Part shown: piece by piece, positions 35,822 to 44,343 of the stretch
Position numbering within the stretch: position 1 is the stretch's first letter
How the letters are laid out: every line of letters starts with the position of its first letter
DNA from: Marichromatium gracile
GTDB lineage: Bacteria; Pseudomonadota; Gammaproteobacteria; Chromatiales; Chromatiaceae
Assembly: GCF_004343155.1 (NCBI RefSeq)
Contig: NZ_SMDC01000014.1
Coordinates: forward strand, 1-64,000
Length of the DNA stretch: 64,000 bases
Direction of reading: 5' to 3'
Made by a program: the position numbers and the translations under genes
The notes under the pieces: generated by a model
Databases searched by the model: none
What the model saw: only the letters and a program-made list of their open reading frames with translations
What the model was told of the DNA's origin: nothing

Positions 35822-36063
35822 GGCCGCCAGCCGCCAGCCGCCAGCCGCCAGCTACCAGCTACCAGCTACCAGCTACCAGCTACCAGCTACCAGCTACCAG
35901 GGGATTGAACCGCGAAGACACCAAGGACGCAAAGGGGAATAAGCTGCCAGCGATCAGCCACCAGTGGGTGCGGACCCCCGCTGCCTGTGGTCTCGCGCCG
36001 ACATCACACATCATTCACTTTGCGCGCTTCGCGGCTTTGCGGTTCAAGCCTGGCGGCTGGCGG
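35822..36063. repeat. Composite repeat: two-type heptamer array flanking opposed dispersed elements
   Basis: Three CAGCCGC units (35828-35848) switch to seven CAGCTAC units (35849-35897). A direct dispersed element (35903-35935) and heptamers CAGCGAT, CAGCCAC, CAGTGGG (35948-35968) follow. About 50 nt later comes an inverted dispersed element (36018-36049), then CTGGCGG heptamers (36050-36063). The two elements face each other across 80 nt. The rest of the gap up to 36211 shows no clear gene or promoter. Confidence 0.9.
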
Positions 36064-36211
36064 CGCTATAACCAAGTTTCGAGCTGTGATATTTGTCAAT
36101 GCGTGTGCGAGGTGCCGGGCTCTACACTGCATGACCTCTCGATCCTTCCCTCGATAGCCGTCGCCGGGCCGATGTCCGGCGACCCGGTGTGGAATCCATA
36201 GGAGTACCGCG

Positions 36212-36319
36212 ATGACCACCAGCCCACTGCCGGCGTGGCCGGCCCAGCTCTGGCCCTTCGTCCCGACGATCGCCACCGCGCTGGCGCTTGCCCTGTTGCT
36301 GTTCGGGTCGGCGCTGTGA
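36212..36319 (+). CDS. 35-residue single-span membrane peptide, coupled to the downstream transporter
   Basis: The ORF begins MTTSPLPAWPAQLWPF and continues as a Leu/Ala-rich hydrophobic helix (about 17-35). GGAG (36201-36204) is 7 nt before the ATG, and the stop forms a GTGA overlap with the probable start of the transporter gene. Good ribosome-binding site, membrane-helix composition and coupling together suggest a genuine small protein, perhaps an accessory subunit or leader peptide. It is not a recognised family. Confidence 0.6.
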   Translation: MTTSPLPAWPAQLWPFVPTIATALALALLLFGSAL

Positions 36320-37314
36320 GCGGCGCGCAGATGGATGTCCAGGCCAGCAGCGGGGATGTGCCGCAGGGGCGTCTCGCCTTCTTCCCGATCCCGTTTTTCG
36401 CCATGGTGATGGGGATGAGTGGGCTGACCATCGGCTGGGAGAAGGCGCAGCACCTGCTCGGCCTGGATCTCGGGATCACCCCCTGGCTGGTTGGTTTCAG
36501 CAGCCTGCTGTTTCTCACCCTGGCAGTGCTCTATGTCGCCAAGCTGCTGCGTTATCCGCAGGCGGTACTCGCCGAGTTGCGCCACCCGGTCAAGCTCAAC
36601 TTCTTTCCCACCATCTCGATCAGTCTGCTGTTGCTGGCCATCGCCTATCTGCCGTTGCAACCGTCGGTGAGCCGGATGCTGTGGTTCGCGGGGGCAGGGC
36701 TGCACCTGGTCTTCACCCTCTATATCGTCAGCGCCTGGATGCATCAGGAGCACTTCAAGGTGCAGCATATGAACCCGGCCTGGTTCATCCCGGCAGTGGG
36801 TAATGTGCTGGTGCCGATCGCCGGGGTGCCGCTGGGGTTCGAGTCGGTCTCCTGGTTCTTCTTCAGCGTCGGTGTGCTGTTCTGGCTGGTGCTGCTGACC
36901 ATCATCTTCAACCGCGTGCTGTTCCACAACCCGATCGAGGACCGGCTGACCCCGACCCTCTTCATCCTGATCGCGCCTCCGGCGGTCGGTTTCATCGCCT
37001 ACACGCGACTGGTCGACAGCCTCGATACCTTCGCCCTGGTGCTCTATTTCGCCGCGATGTTCCTGACCCTGTTGCTGTTCAGTCAGGCCGGGCGTTTCCT
37101 GCGGTTGCGCTTCTTCCTCTCCTGGTGGGCCTATTCCTTCCCGCTGGCCGCCTTCAGCATCGCCTCGATGGTGATGGCCGAGCAGACCGAGGCGTTGTTC
37201 TATCGCTATTTCGGCGTGGCGATGCTCACCATGCTCACCGGCATCATCGCGATCCTGCTGTGGTCGACTCTGCGGGCGGTGCTGCGGCGCGGGATCTGCG
37301 TGCCCGGGCATTGA
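36316..37314 (+). CDS. SLAC1/TDT (TehA-like) family membrane transporter
   Basis: A 332-residue protein with about ten membrane helices. The first helix region FFPIPFFAMVMGMSGLTIGWEKA is typical of the voltage-dependent anion channel/C4-dicarboxylate transporter (SLAC1/TehA/TDT) family. Substrate (anion, sulfite, dicarboxylate or tellurite-related) cannot be read from sequence. GTG 36316 overlaps the small-peptide stop; ATG 36331 is the alternative start. The open frame from 36235 overlaps the small ORF in another phase and is unlikely. Confidence 0.85.
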   Translation: MSGAQMDVQASSGDVPQGRLAFFPIPFFAMVMGMSGLTIGWEKAQHLLGLDLGITPWLVGFSSLLFLTLAVLYVAKLLRYPQAVLAELRHPVKLNFFPTISISLLLLAIAYLPLQPSVSRMLWFAGAGLHLVFTLYIVSAWMHQEHFKVQHMNPAWFIPAVGNVLVPIAGVPLGFESVSWFFFSVGVLFWLVLLTIIFNRVLFHNPIEDRLTPTLFILIAPPAVGFIAYTRLVDSLDTFALVLYFAAMFLTLLLFSQAGRFLRLRFFLSWWAYSFPLAAFSIASMVMAEQTEALFYRYFGVAMLTMLTGIIAILLWSTLRAVLRRGICVPGH

Positions 37315-37356
37315 GCGTGTTGCGTCATCGGTTGTCGTCTTCAGGAGTCATCTGCC

Positions 37357-38157
37357 ATGTCTGAACAGACCCCGGCGAGCGCCACCAAGGCCTGGCTCGT
37401 CATTCCCTTTCTGTCGCTGATGTTCGTCGCCGGGCTGGCCCTGGTCTATGTCGTCGACGGCGGCCTGACGGTGTCGACTGGCACCGCGGTCGCGGACGAG
37501 ACGACGTCGCCCGATCCGCTGGCGTCGCTGCACGCCGCGCTGGCCGAGCAGGAGACGCGCTGGCAGGCGCAGCAGCAGCGCATCGAGCGTTTGGAGCAGG
37601 CGCTGCGTGAGCGCGCGCAGCGTGAGGCCGTCGAGACGGAGGCGCTGGAGCGCCGGATCGAGGGGCTGCGCGCGGTACTCGGTCAACGCGTCGAGACCGT
37701 CGAGAGCGCTGATGAAGAGGTGGCGCATGCCGGGTTGCTGCGCGACTACGCCGCACTCGGTGCGCGTTTCACCCCGCGTGGCGCCCTGGTGAGTCTGGGG
37801 GAGGAGAGGTTGCGTTTCGCCCCCGGTGCCGCCGAGCTGCCCGAGGGGCCGATCGCGCCGCTGACGGCGATCGCCGAGCATCTGCAGGCGCACCCTGAGT
37901 TGCAGCTGCTGCTGAGTGGGCACACCGATGCCAGCGGCGATGCGGCGGGCAACCTGGTGTTGTCGCAAGCGCGCGCCGCGGCGGTCGCCGCGGCGCTGGT
38001 CGCGCTCGGGGTCGAGTCGGCGCGGATCACGGTCGAGGGTGTCGGCTCGAGCGAGCCGCTGGTCGAGGAGATCGATGCCGCGTCGCGCGCGCGCAATCGC
38101 CGGGTCGAGGTCTATTTCACCCTGCCCGGCTTCGGCGAGGACCGCGACCCGGCGTAA
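37357..38157 (+). CDS. OmpA/MotB C-terminal domain protein, inner-membrane anchored
   Basis: A 266-residue protein: a single N-terminal membrane helix (about 13-34), a long coiled coil (about 57-115), then an OmpA-like peptidoglycan-binding domain. The domain shows LLLSGHTDASGDAAGN and RARNRRVEVYF. It tethers membrane to cell wall; no specific system is indicated. It follows the transporter gene by 42 nt and converges with the V-ATPase A gene, 4 nt between stops. Confidence 0.85.
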   Translation: MSEQTPASATKAWLVIPFLSLMFVAGLALVYVVDGGLTVSTGTAVADETTSPDPLASLHAALAEQETRWQAQQQRIERLEQALRERAQREAVETEALERRIEGLRAVLGQRVETVESADEEVAHAGLLRDYAALGARFTPRGALVSLGEERLRFAPGAAELPEGPIAPLTAIAEHLQAHPELQLLLSGHTDASGDAAGNLVLSQARAAAVAAALVALGVESARITVEGVGSSEPLVEEIDAASRARNRRVEVYFTLPGFGEDRDPA

Positions 38158-38161
38158 GGAC

Positions 38162-40009
38162 TCAGCCGGTCGCCGCCAGTGCGACCGGGGTGTCCTCGTC
38201 GAGCGCGGCGATCTCCTCGAGCAGGCGGGTGAAGTCGTGCGAGTCCTGGGCGGCGTAGTTGAGGTTCTTCAGTAGCGCGGTGAGCCGGGTGAAGAAGGCG
38301 CGCGCGGCGTCCTTGTCGGCAAAGGCGCGCTCACGCCCGATCAGGCTGTCGATCAGCTCGAAGATCTGGCGCTGGCGCGCCAGTGGTACCGCCGCGTCGA
38401 CCGCGTCGAAGGCGTCCTGCTGGAGGAAGGTCATGTCGAGCAGCAGCGCCTGCTGGTAGGTGACGTAGTCCTCGGTGGTCACGCCCTCCTCGCCGGTGAC
38501 CTGCATCATCTGCTGCACCGCCTCGCCACGGACCAGGAGCTGCTGCATCGCCTCGACCCGACGGTTCCAGTCGGCACCGAGATGTTGTTCGTACCAGGGG
38601 GCGAGCTGGCCGAGATAGCGTGACCAGGAGATCAACGGGTCGATCGCCGGATAGAAGCGCTTGTAGGCGCGATCGTAGGACAGTCCGAGGAAGCACTTGA
38701 CGGTGCTCAGGGTCGACTGGGTGACCGGTTCCTCGAAGTTGCCCCCGGCCGGCGAGACGGTGCCGATCATGGTCAGGCTGCCGACGCTGGCGTCGGCGGT
38801 GCGCACCACCCCGGCGCGCTCGTAGACGCTGCGGATCGCCGAGTCGAGATAGGCGGGGAAGGCCTCCTCGCCGGGGATCTCCTCGAGCCGCCCGGAGGTC
38901 TCGCGCATCGCCTGCGCCCAGCGCGAGGTGGAGTCGGCCAGCAGCAGCACCTGATAGCCCATCTGGCGGTAGTACTCGCCGAGGGTGATGCCGGTGTAGA
39001 TCGAGGCCTCGCGCGAGGCCACCGGCATCGACGAGGTGTTGCAGATGATGATGGTGCGATCCATCAGCGAGCCGCCGGTCTTGGGGTCGGAGAGCTGGGG
39101 GAACTCGCTGATGGTCTCGACCACCTCGCCGGCGCGCTCGCCGCAGGCGACCACGATCACGATGTCGACGGCGGCGTGCTTGGCCAGCAGGTGTTGGAGC
39201 ACCGTCTTGCCGGCGCCGAAGGGGCCGGGGATGCAGCCGGTGCCGCCGCGGGCGATGGGAAAGAAGGTGTCGATCAGACGGATGCTGGTGGTCATCGGCT
39301 CGTCCGGATAGAGTCGCTCGGTGGTGCGCGTGCGCAGCATGTGCTCGGTGAGCGCGCGGCGTACCGGCCAGCGCTGGATGAGATCGAGCGAGCGCTCGTG
39401 GCCGCGCCGGTCGCGGATGCGCGCCACCGGGGTGTCGACGGTGATACTGCCCTCCTGGATCCAGGTCACCTCGACCTCGCCCTCCTGATCGAAGGGCACC
39501 ATGATCTTGTGGGTGTAGCGTCCCTCCTGGACGGTGCCGAGCACCCCGCCGGCGCGCAGCCGCGCGCCGTGCTGGACCAGCGGCACGAAGGACCACTTGC
39601 GGTTGCGATCGAGGGCGTCGAGATCGACCCCGCGCGGCAGGAACACGCCATGGGTGATGGCGATCTTCTCCAGCGGGTTCTGCAGGCCGTCGTAGACCTC
39701 GCCGAGCAGTCCCGGGCCGAGCTCGACCGAGAGCAGCTCATCGGACTGCTCCACCGGATCGCCGATGCTCACCCCGCGGGTGTCCTCGAACACCTGCACG
39801 TCGGCGAACTCGCCGCGCACCCGCAGCACCTCGGACTTGAGTCGCTCCCCGTCGCTACGCTCGGGGCGGATGAACACCACCTCGTTCTTCTTCAGCGGCA
39901 GGCGCGTACCGTTGCGCCAGCCGGCCTCGATGGTGGCCAGGCTCTCCTGGACCGAGACCACCCGGGCGGGCGAGTCGGCCTGGACCTGGGGTGTCAGCGC
40001 GTCATCCAT
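38162..40009 (-). CDS. atpA: V/A-type ATPase catalytic subunit A
   Basis: The 615-residue catalytic subunit of the V1-like head. Walker A is GPFGAGKT at 262-269, in a V-type context (RGGTGCIPGPFGAGKT); the SSMPVASREASIYTG and LADSTSRWAQAMRE blocks and the long non-homologous insertion confirm V/A-type rather than F-type alpha/beta. It is the last gene of the operon, 44 nt after the accessory gene. V-type numbering follows Enterococcus NtpA. Confidence 0.96.
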   Translation of the reverse strand: MDDALTPQVQADSPARVVSVQESLATIEAGWRNGTRLPLKKNEVVFIRPERSDGERLKSEVLRVRGEFADVQVFEDTRGVSIGDPVEQSDELLSVELGPGLLGEVYDGLQNPLEKIAITHGVFLPRGVDLDALDRNRKWSFVPLVQHGARLRAGGVLGTVQEGRYTHKIMVPFDQEGEVEVTWIQEGSITVDTPVARIRDRRGHERSLDLIQRWPVRRALTEHMLRTRTTERLYPDEPMTTSIRLIDTFFPIARGGTGCIPGPFGAGKTVLQHLLAKHAAVDIVIVVACGERAGEVVETISEFPQLSDPKTGGSLMDRTIIICNTSSMPVASREASIYTGITLGEYYRQMGYQVLLLADSTSRWAQAMRETSGRLEEIPGEEAFPAYLDSAIRSVYERAGVVRTADASVGSLTMIGTVSPAGGNFEEPVTQSTLSTVKCFLGLSYDRAYKRFYPAIDPLISWSRYLGQLAPWYEQHLGADWNRRVEAMQQLLVRGEAVQQMMQVTGEEGVTTEDYVTYQQALLLDMTFLQQDAFDAVDAAVPLARQRQIFELIDSLIGRERAFADKDAARAFFTRLTALLKNLNYAAQDSHDFTRLLEEIAALDEDTPVALAATG

Positions 40010-40053
40010 TGCGGGTTCCTCTTCGGCAAGGTCGGGCGATCGGCGCGGCGCGC

Positions 40054-40743
40054 TCAGGCCGCCGCCTCGGGGGTGAGTTCGACCCCGTCGAGCGCGGTCT
40101 CGATCAGGTCATCGAAGCGCGCCAGTGCGCGCTCGTGGTGATAGCTGGTCCAGCGGGCCACCAGATCCCAGCGCAGCGCGTAGATGATCACCGCGGCGAA
40201 GTCGAAGTGGTGGCCGTCGTGGAGTCGTTCGAGATGCTCCCAGACCGTCCTCAGCAGCAGTCGCTCGACGCCGATGGCATCGCCCTGGTCGAGGCGGCGC
40301 GCGGCCTCCGGCAGCCAGGGGCAGGCGCGTTCGAGCCGGAACGCCGGTTCGTTCCAGTGGCGGCGCACCTGTTCGGTCCAGCGCCCGTATCCCCAGCGCC
40401 GCTCGCTCGGCGGCGGCTCGCCACGATGGCGACGGCGCAGCGCGCAGATCAGCGTGCGCATCTCCAGTCGCCAGTCGGCGAGGTCGCGGGCGAAGGGATC
40501 GGGCAGGGTGGGGATCTGCCGCCGGGCGCGCTCGAGGACGGCCTGGTCGCTGCTGTGCGGGTCCTGCTCGGCCCATTCGATCAGGGTTCTCAGGGTGCGC
40601 AGGGTGCGCGCGTCCTCGGCGTCGAGCTGGGTCAGGCGCTGTTCGAGACGGATGCGCGAGAGCGGCGTCTGGCGCGCGGTGAACAGCGCCCCGTGCGCCG
40701 GCAGTGCGCTCAGCAGCATGGCGTAACGGTGTGAGTCGGTCAT
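40054..40743 (-). CDS. V-type ATPase operon protein, DUF2764-like candidate C-type subunit
   Basis: A 229-residue, helical, Arg/Glu-rich soluble protein with no membrane span. Chlamydia/Treponema-type V-ATPase operons have an unnamed gene (DUF2764 group) between E and A; this gene has the same position, size class and composition. It may stand in for the stalk subunit C (NtpC), which is otherwise missing here. Similarity is judged from position and general features only. It lies 12 nt downstream of E. Confidence 0.6.
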   Translation of the reverse strand: MTDSHRYAMLLSALPAHGALFTARQTPLSRIRLEQRLTQLDAEDARTLRTLRTLIEWAEQDPHSSDQAVLERARRQIPTLPDPFARDLADWRLEMRTLICALRRRHRGEPPPSERRWGYGRWTEQVRRHWNEPAFRLERACPWLPEAARRLDQGDAIGVERLLLRTVWEHLERLHDGHHFDFAAVIIYALRWDLVARWTSYHHERALARFDDLIETALDGVELTPEAAA

Positions 40744-40755
40744 GGCGCCACCCCG

Positions 40756-41457
40756 CTACTTCACCATCCCCTCGAGGATGGCGCGGAAGCGAGGCTGGAG
40801 GTGGGCGAGCAGCAGCGCCGCGACCTTGTCGTCGGTGAGGTCGATCTGCACGTCCTGGTCGCGCAGCGAGAGACGGATGCCCTGGCTGTCGTCGTCGCCG
40901 ACGCTGAAGGTCACGCCCTCGGCGAGCACGTTGCCGGCGATCGAGAGCACGAAGTGCGACAGCGAGCCCTCGCGCAGTTCCAGCGGGTTGCGCCGCAACT
41001 CCTCGGGGCCGACCAGCGCCTTGGGCAGCTGGATGTCGACCGCCTGGCCGGCATCGATGCCGGCCTCCGCGCGTGCGGCGCGACCGACCTCGAGGATCAA
41101 CTGTTGGAGGAAGCTCTGCTGTTCGAGCTCGGCGGCGATCAGCCGCTTGACCTCGTCGCTGAAGCGATCGGAGAGCTCGGACTTGAGCCGCAGCACGGTG
41201 TCGCGCATGGCGATGCGCAACGCCTCCTCGCCGCCCTTGCGCAGGGCCTCGGCCTCGCGCCGTGCCTCCTCGACGATGGCCGCGGCGCGCTCATTGGCGG
41301 CGCGCTCGATCTCGCCGGCCTGACGGCGCGCGGCGCGCTCGATCTCGCCGGCCTGGTCGCGCCCGGCGCTCACCCCTTCCTCGCGCAGCCGCGCGATCAG
41401 GGTCTCGATACCGGAGGAGGCGAGCCCCTCGGGGATGCCGCTGTCTGTGGTGGTCAT
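40756..41457 (-). CDS. atpE: V/A-type ATPase peripheral-stalk subunit E
   Basis: A 233-residue protein whose N-terminal half (about 18-110) is a long alanine/glutamate/arginine coiled coil (AGEIERAANERAAAIVEEAR), as in V-type E or E/G stalk proteins. A compact C-terminal domain carries family-like VQIDLTDDKVAALLL and ILEGM. Start at ATG 41457 (MTTTDSGIPE); the longer frame overlaps atpK. No separate G subunit is seen. Confidence 0.85.
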   Translation of the reverse strand: MTTTDSGIPEGLASSGIETLIARLREEGVSAGRDQAGEIERAARRQAGEIERAANERAAAIVEEARREAEALRKGGEEALRIAMRDTVLRLKSELSDRFSDEVKRLIAAELEQQSFLQQLILEVGRAARAEAGIDAGQAVDIQLPKALVGPEELRRNPLELREGSLSHFVLSIAGNVLAEGVTFSVGDDDSQGIRLSLRDQDVQIDLTDDKVAALLLAHLQPRFRAILEGMVK

Positions 41458-41476
41458 CTGTTCAGCTCCCCCCGGT

Positions 41477-41923
41477 TCAGGCCGGGATGCCGCCGGCGAG
41501 CACCAGCGCGAAGACGAAGGCGAACACCGCGAAGCCCTCGACGATCGCCGCCGGGGCCAGCGACAGACCGAAGATCTCGGGCTTGGTCTTGCTCGCGTGG
41601 ATCGCCGAGGCACAGGCCTGGCCCTGGCGTACCGCCGAGAACAGCAGCGCCAGGCCGGCGAGGATGCCGATGCCGAACAGCGCCGGGGCGGTGTCGACGG
41701 TGACCTCGCGCTGCAGGGTGAACATGATCACGATGCCGTAGATGACCTGGGAGGAGGGCATCACCGAGATGCCGATATAGCGGCCGTAGCCGGAATCGGT
41801 GTCGACCATGGCGCCGATCGCCGCCTGACCGGCGATCGCGCAGCCGATGATGCTGCCGATGGCGCCGAGCGCCATGGCACCGCACAGCCCCGCCCAACCC
41901 AGTGCAATCACCAGTTCGTTCAT
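41477..41923 (-). CDS. atpK: V-type ATPase membrane rotor subunit K (duplicated c subunit, Na+-ligand pattern)
   Basis: A 148-residue, four-helix proteolipid formed by two hairpins. The second hairpin has the ion-carrying carboxylate Glu129 (IVEGFAVF), and Gln100 precedes it by 29 residues, the same interval as Gln110-Glu139 in Enterococcus hirae NtpK. The first hairpin has Ser58, Gln59 and Tyr62 in PSSQVIYG, matching Thr64, Gln65 and Tyr68. This set suggests Na+ rather than H+ translocation. It overlaps the subunit I stop as ATGA. Confidence 0.92.
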   Translation of the reverse strand: MNELVIALGWAGLCGAMALGAIGSIIGCAIAGQAAIGAMVDTDSGYGRYIGISVMPSSQVIYGIVIMFTLQREVTVDTAPALFGIGILAGLALLFSAVRQGQACASAIHASKTKPEIFGLSLAPAAIVEGFAVFAFVFALVLAGGIPA

Positions 41924-43725
41924 TCGCTCAGCTCCGTCTTCTTGAAGGGCTTGAAGGGATAGCCCTCGCCGGCCAGCGCCCAGTTGTAGAACTCGATGAA
42001 GTTCAGACGCAGTCCGTGCACCACGCCGCTCATCAGACAGAGCGCGAGGTTGAGGACGTGACCGACGAGGAGGATGAGGATCGAGAGCAGCAGTCCGAGT
42101 CCGGGCTGGCCCTGCTGGACGTCGCGCGCCAGCTCGTTGAAGGTCAGCGCGAGCGAGGCCGAGGCCAACCCCAGCGCGAACAGGCGCAGATAGGAGAGCA
42201 CGTCGCCGAAGGCCTGGGTGACGCGCACCAGTTGGCGCAGACCGTCGAGCACACGTAGCAACGCCGAGGTCGGGCTGCGTATCGGACGGTCGCTGCCGAG
42301 CGTGAAGAGCGCGATCAGGCCGCCGCCGAGCAGCCACTGGCCGAGGGTGGCGAGCCAGAGCGGTCCGCTCGGGCCGGTGCCGCTCCACAGCGCGAAGCCG
42401 CCGAGCAGGGCGGCGATCCAGGCGAGCGCGATACGGCGCTCGGCCCCGGGAGCGCTGCTCAGCGCGCGTTCGACATTGGCCAGCACCAGGTGGAGCACGC
42501 CGATCGCCACCGACAGCCACATCATGGTGGCGAAGTCGTCGAGATCGAAGACCCTGAGCTGGCCGAGCAGCCCATCGGGCGCTGGCGTGACGCCGAAGTA
42601 GCTCCCCACCAGGATCCCCCAGAGCAGCGCCCCGCCGCACAACGCGAGCGCGAGCAGGCGCAGCCGCCCCCCGGTCTCGCTGCGCCCGAGGCGGCGCCAG
42701 CCGAGTGCCAGCGCGGCGCCGAGCACCAGCGCGTAGCCGGCGTCGGAGAGGATCATCGCGAAGAACAGGGTGAAGGAGAAGAACAGCACCCGCGACGGGT
42801 CCCAGCTGCGATAGGCCGGCATCTGGTAGAAGCCGACCAGGTCCTGACCGGCGGCCACCGGGGCCGGATTGTCGAGCCGGGTCGGTGGTTGATCATCCGC
42901 GCCCGGGGCCTCGAGCAGCAACGCGAGGCCGAGCTGGTCGGCCAGCGCCTGCACGCCGGGGCAGTCCTCGAGCGCGACCCAGCCCTGGACCAGGAACAGC
43001 GCCTCGTCGTCATAGGTCTGGGCGCGGGCGTAGTTGAGCCCGGCCTGGTCCTCGGCCTCGGCGAGATGCGAGGAGAGCAGATAGATCCAGCGGGTGAGCG
43101 CGTGACGCTCGGCGATCACCGCCTCGAGTTCGATCTCGGCGCGTTCGAGCCGGCGCGCGACCTCGGAGCGACTGAACGCGCCGGTGTGGGTACGCGCCAC
43201 CGGCAGGGCGTCGGCCGGCGGTTCGCGCTCGGCGATCACCACCACCCAGGCCTGACGATGGTCGCGATGGACGATCTGCCAGGGCAGTTCGAGTCGGGCG
43301 AGGGCGTCGAGCTGACGCAGCGGCAGGATGTAGAACCACAGCTTGCGTCCGGCGAGCGCCGCCGGCTCGGGGAGGCTGAACTCGCCCCAGGGCTCGAGTT
43401 CGGCGAGGCGCTGGCGCAGGGCGTCGCGGCGATCGCTGATGTCGCGCAGCCGCTGCTGGTTGTCGAGCACCTGGGTGATGGTCGCGGCGAGGTCGAAGTC
43501 GGTCGGCTCGCGGACCTGGCGGCGTTTGTCCGGCACCTCGCGCAGATGGCGCAGCGCCTTGCGCGCCTCCAGGGCATGGGGCGAGGGGGTGCGCTCGGGC
43601 TCTCTGGGGTGAGCGCCGAGTTCGACCAGGTGCATGCAACCGAGCTGCTGGAGCTGCTCGAGCACCGCGTCCTTGTCGGCCGCGAGTCCGGCCAGGGTGA
43701 CGCGGCGCATCGTCATGATGCTCAT
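41920..43725 (-). CDS. atpI: V/A-type ATPase membrane subunit I (a-subunit)
   Basis: A 601-residue protein with a cytoplasmic N-terminal half with coiled coils and a membrane C-terminal half of seven or eight helices. FFSFTLFFAMILSDAGYALV and LSYLRLFALGLASASLALTFN match V-type a/I subunits; the latter contains the essential arginine facing the rotor. Overlaps subunit D upstream and K downstream by 4 nt each. Confidence 0.95.
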   Translation of the reverse strand: MSIMTMRRVTLAGLAADKDAVLEQLQQLGCMHLVELGAHPREPERTPSPHALEARKALRHLREVPDKRRQVREPTDFDLAATITQVLDNQQRLRDISDRRDALRQRLAELEPWGEFSLPEPAALAGRKLWFYILPLRQLDALARLELPWQIVHRDHRQAWVVVIAEREPPADALPVARTHTGAFSRSEVARRLERAEIELEAVIAERHALTRWIYLLSSHLAEAEDQAGLNYARAQTYDDEALFLVQGWVALEDCPGVQALADQLGLALLLEAPGADDQPPTRLDNPAPVAAGQDLVGFYQMPAYRSWDPSRVLFFSFTLFFAMILSDAGYALVLGAALALGWRRLGRSETGGRLRLLALALCGGALLWGILVGSYFGVTPAPDGLLGQLRVFDLDDFATMMWLSVAIGVLHLVLANVERALSSAPGAERRIALAWIAALLGGFALWSGTGPSGPLWLATLGQWLLGGGLIALFTLGSDRPIRSPTSALLRVLDGLRQLVRVTQAFGDVLSYLRLFALGLASASLALTFNELARDVQQGQPGLGLLLSILILLVGHVLNLALCLMSGVVHGLRLNFIEFYNWALAGEGYPFKPFKKTELSE

Positions 43726-44327
43726 GCCAGACCTCCCCGTTGACGCTTGGCCTTGGCGATCTTGGAACGCACCACGGCGGCGCGCTCGGCGTCGGAGAGG
43801 GCGACGCGGATGCGCTTGATATGGGCGCGGGTGCGTGGGATCAGCACCTTCTCGAACAGGTTGACGCGCTGGGTGACCTTGCGCACTGCGGTCTCGAGCA
43901 GGGTCACGCGCTGTTGCTGCAGACGCAGTCGGATGCGCAGTTCGAGCATCTGTTCGAGCCGCTCGACCAGTGGATCGACCCAGTGCGGGCGGCTCAGGCA
44001 GCCGTAGTCGACACGGTCGAAGTCGACTCCGACGAGCCGCGGCAGCCGGGTGCCCATGCGATTCTCCTCGTCGATGCGGATCTGGGTGACGCGGGTCAGT
44101 CCGGCCAGCGGGATCTCGGTGTTGGCGAGCATCGGCAGCTGTTCGCGCACCTGTTCGCGCAGGGTGGCGATGGCTTGCTCGAGCGCGGTGCGCTCGTCCT
44201 GGGCGCGGGCGCGCTCGGCGAGTAGCTGGCGGCGCTTGAGATCGAGCGAGGGCAGATAGCGCTCGAAGGTCTGCAGCTGGCGCTGTTGCTTGGCCAGCGA
44301 TGACTTGCTCAGGCTCAGTCGTGCCAT
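43722..44327 (-). CDS. atpD: V/A-type ATPase central-stalk subunit D
   Basis: A 201-residue antiparallel coiled-coil shaft protein: helix one from SLSKSSLAKQQRQLQTFERY, helix two from about 125 to 195 (QQQRVTLLETAVRKVTQRVNLFEKVLIPR), the typical subunit D C-terminal signature. It connects the catalytic head to the rotor. It lies 16 nt after subunit B. Partner subunit F was not found in the operon. Confidence 0.92.
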   Translation of the reverse strand: MARLSLSKSSLAKQQRQLQTFERYLPSLDLKRRQLLAERARAQDERTALEQAIATLREQVREQLPMLANTEIPLAGLTRVTQIRIDEENRMGTRLPRLVGVDFDRVDYGCLSRPHWVDPLVERLEQMLELRIRLRLQQQRVTLLETAVRKVTQRVNLFEKVLIPRTRAHIKRIRVALSDAERAAVVRSKIAKAKRQRGGLA

Positions 44328-44343
44328 GGCCGCGCTCCCGGGG

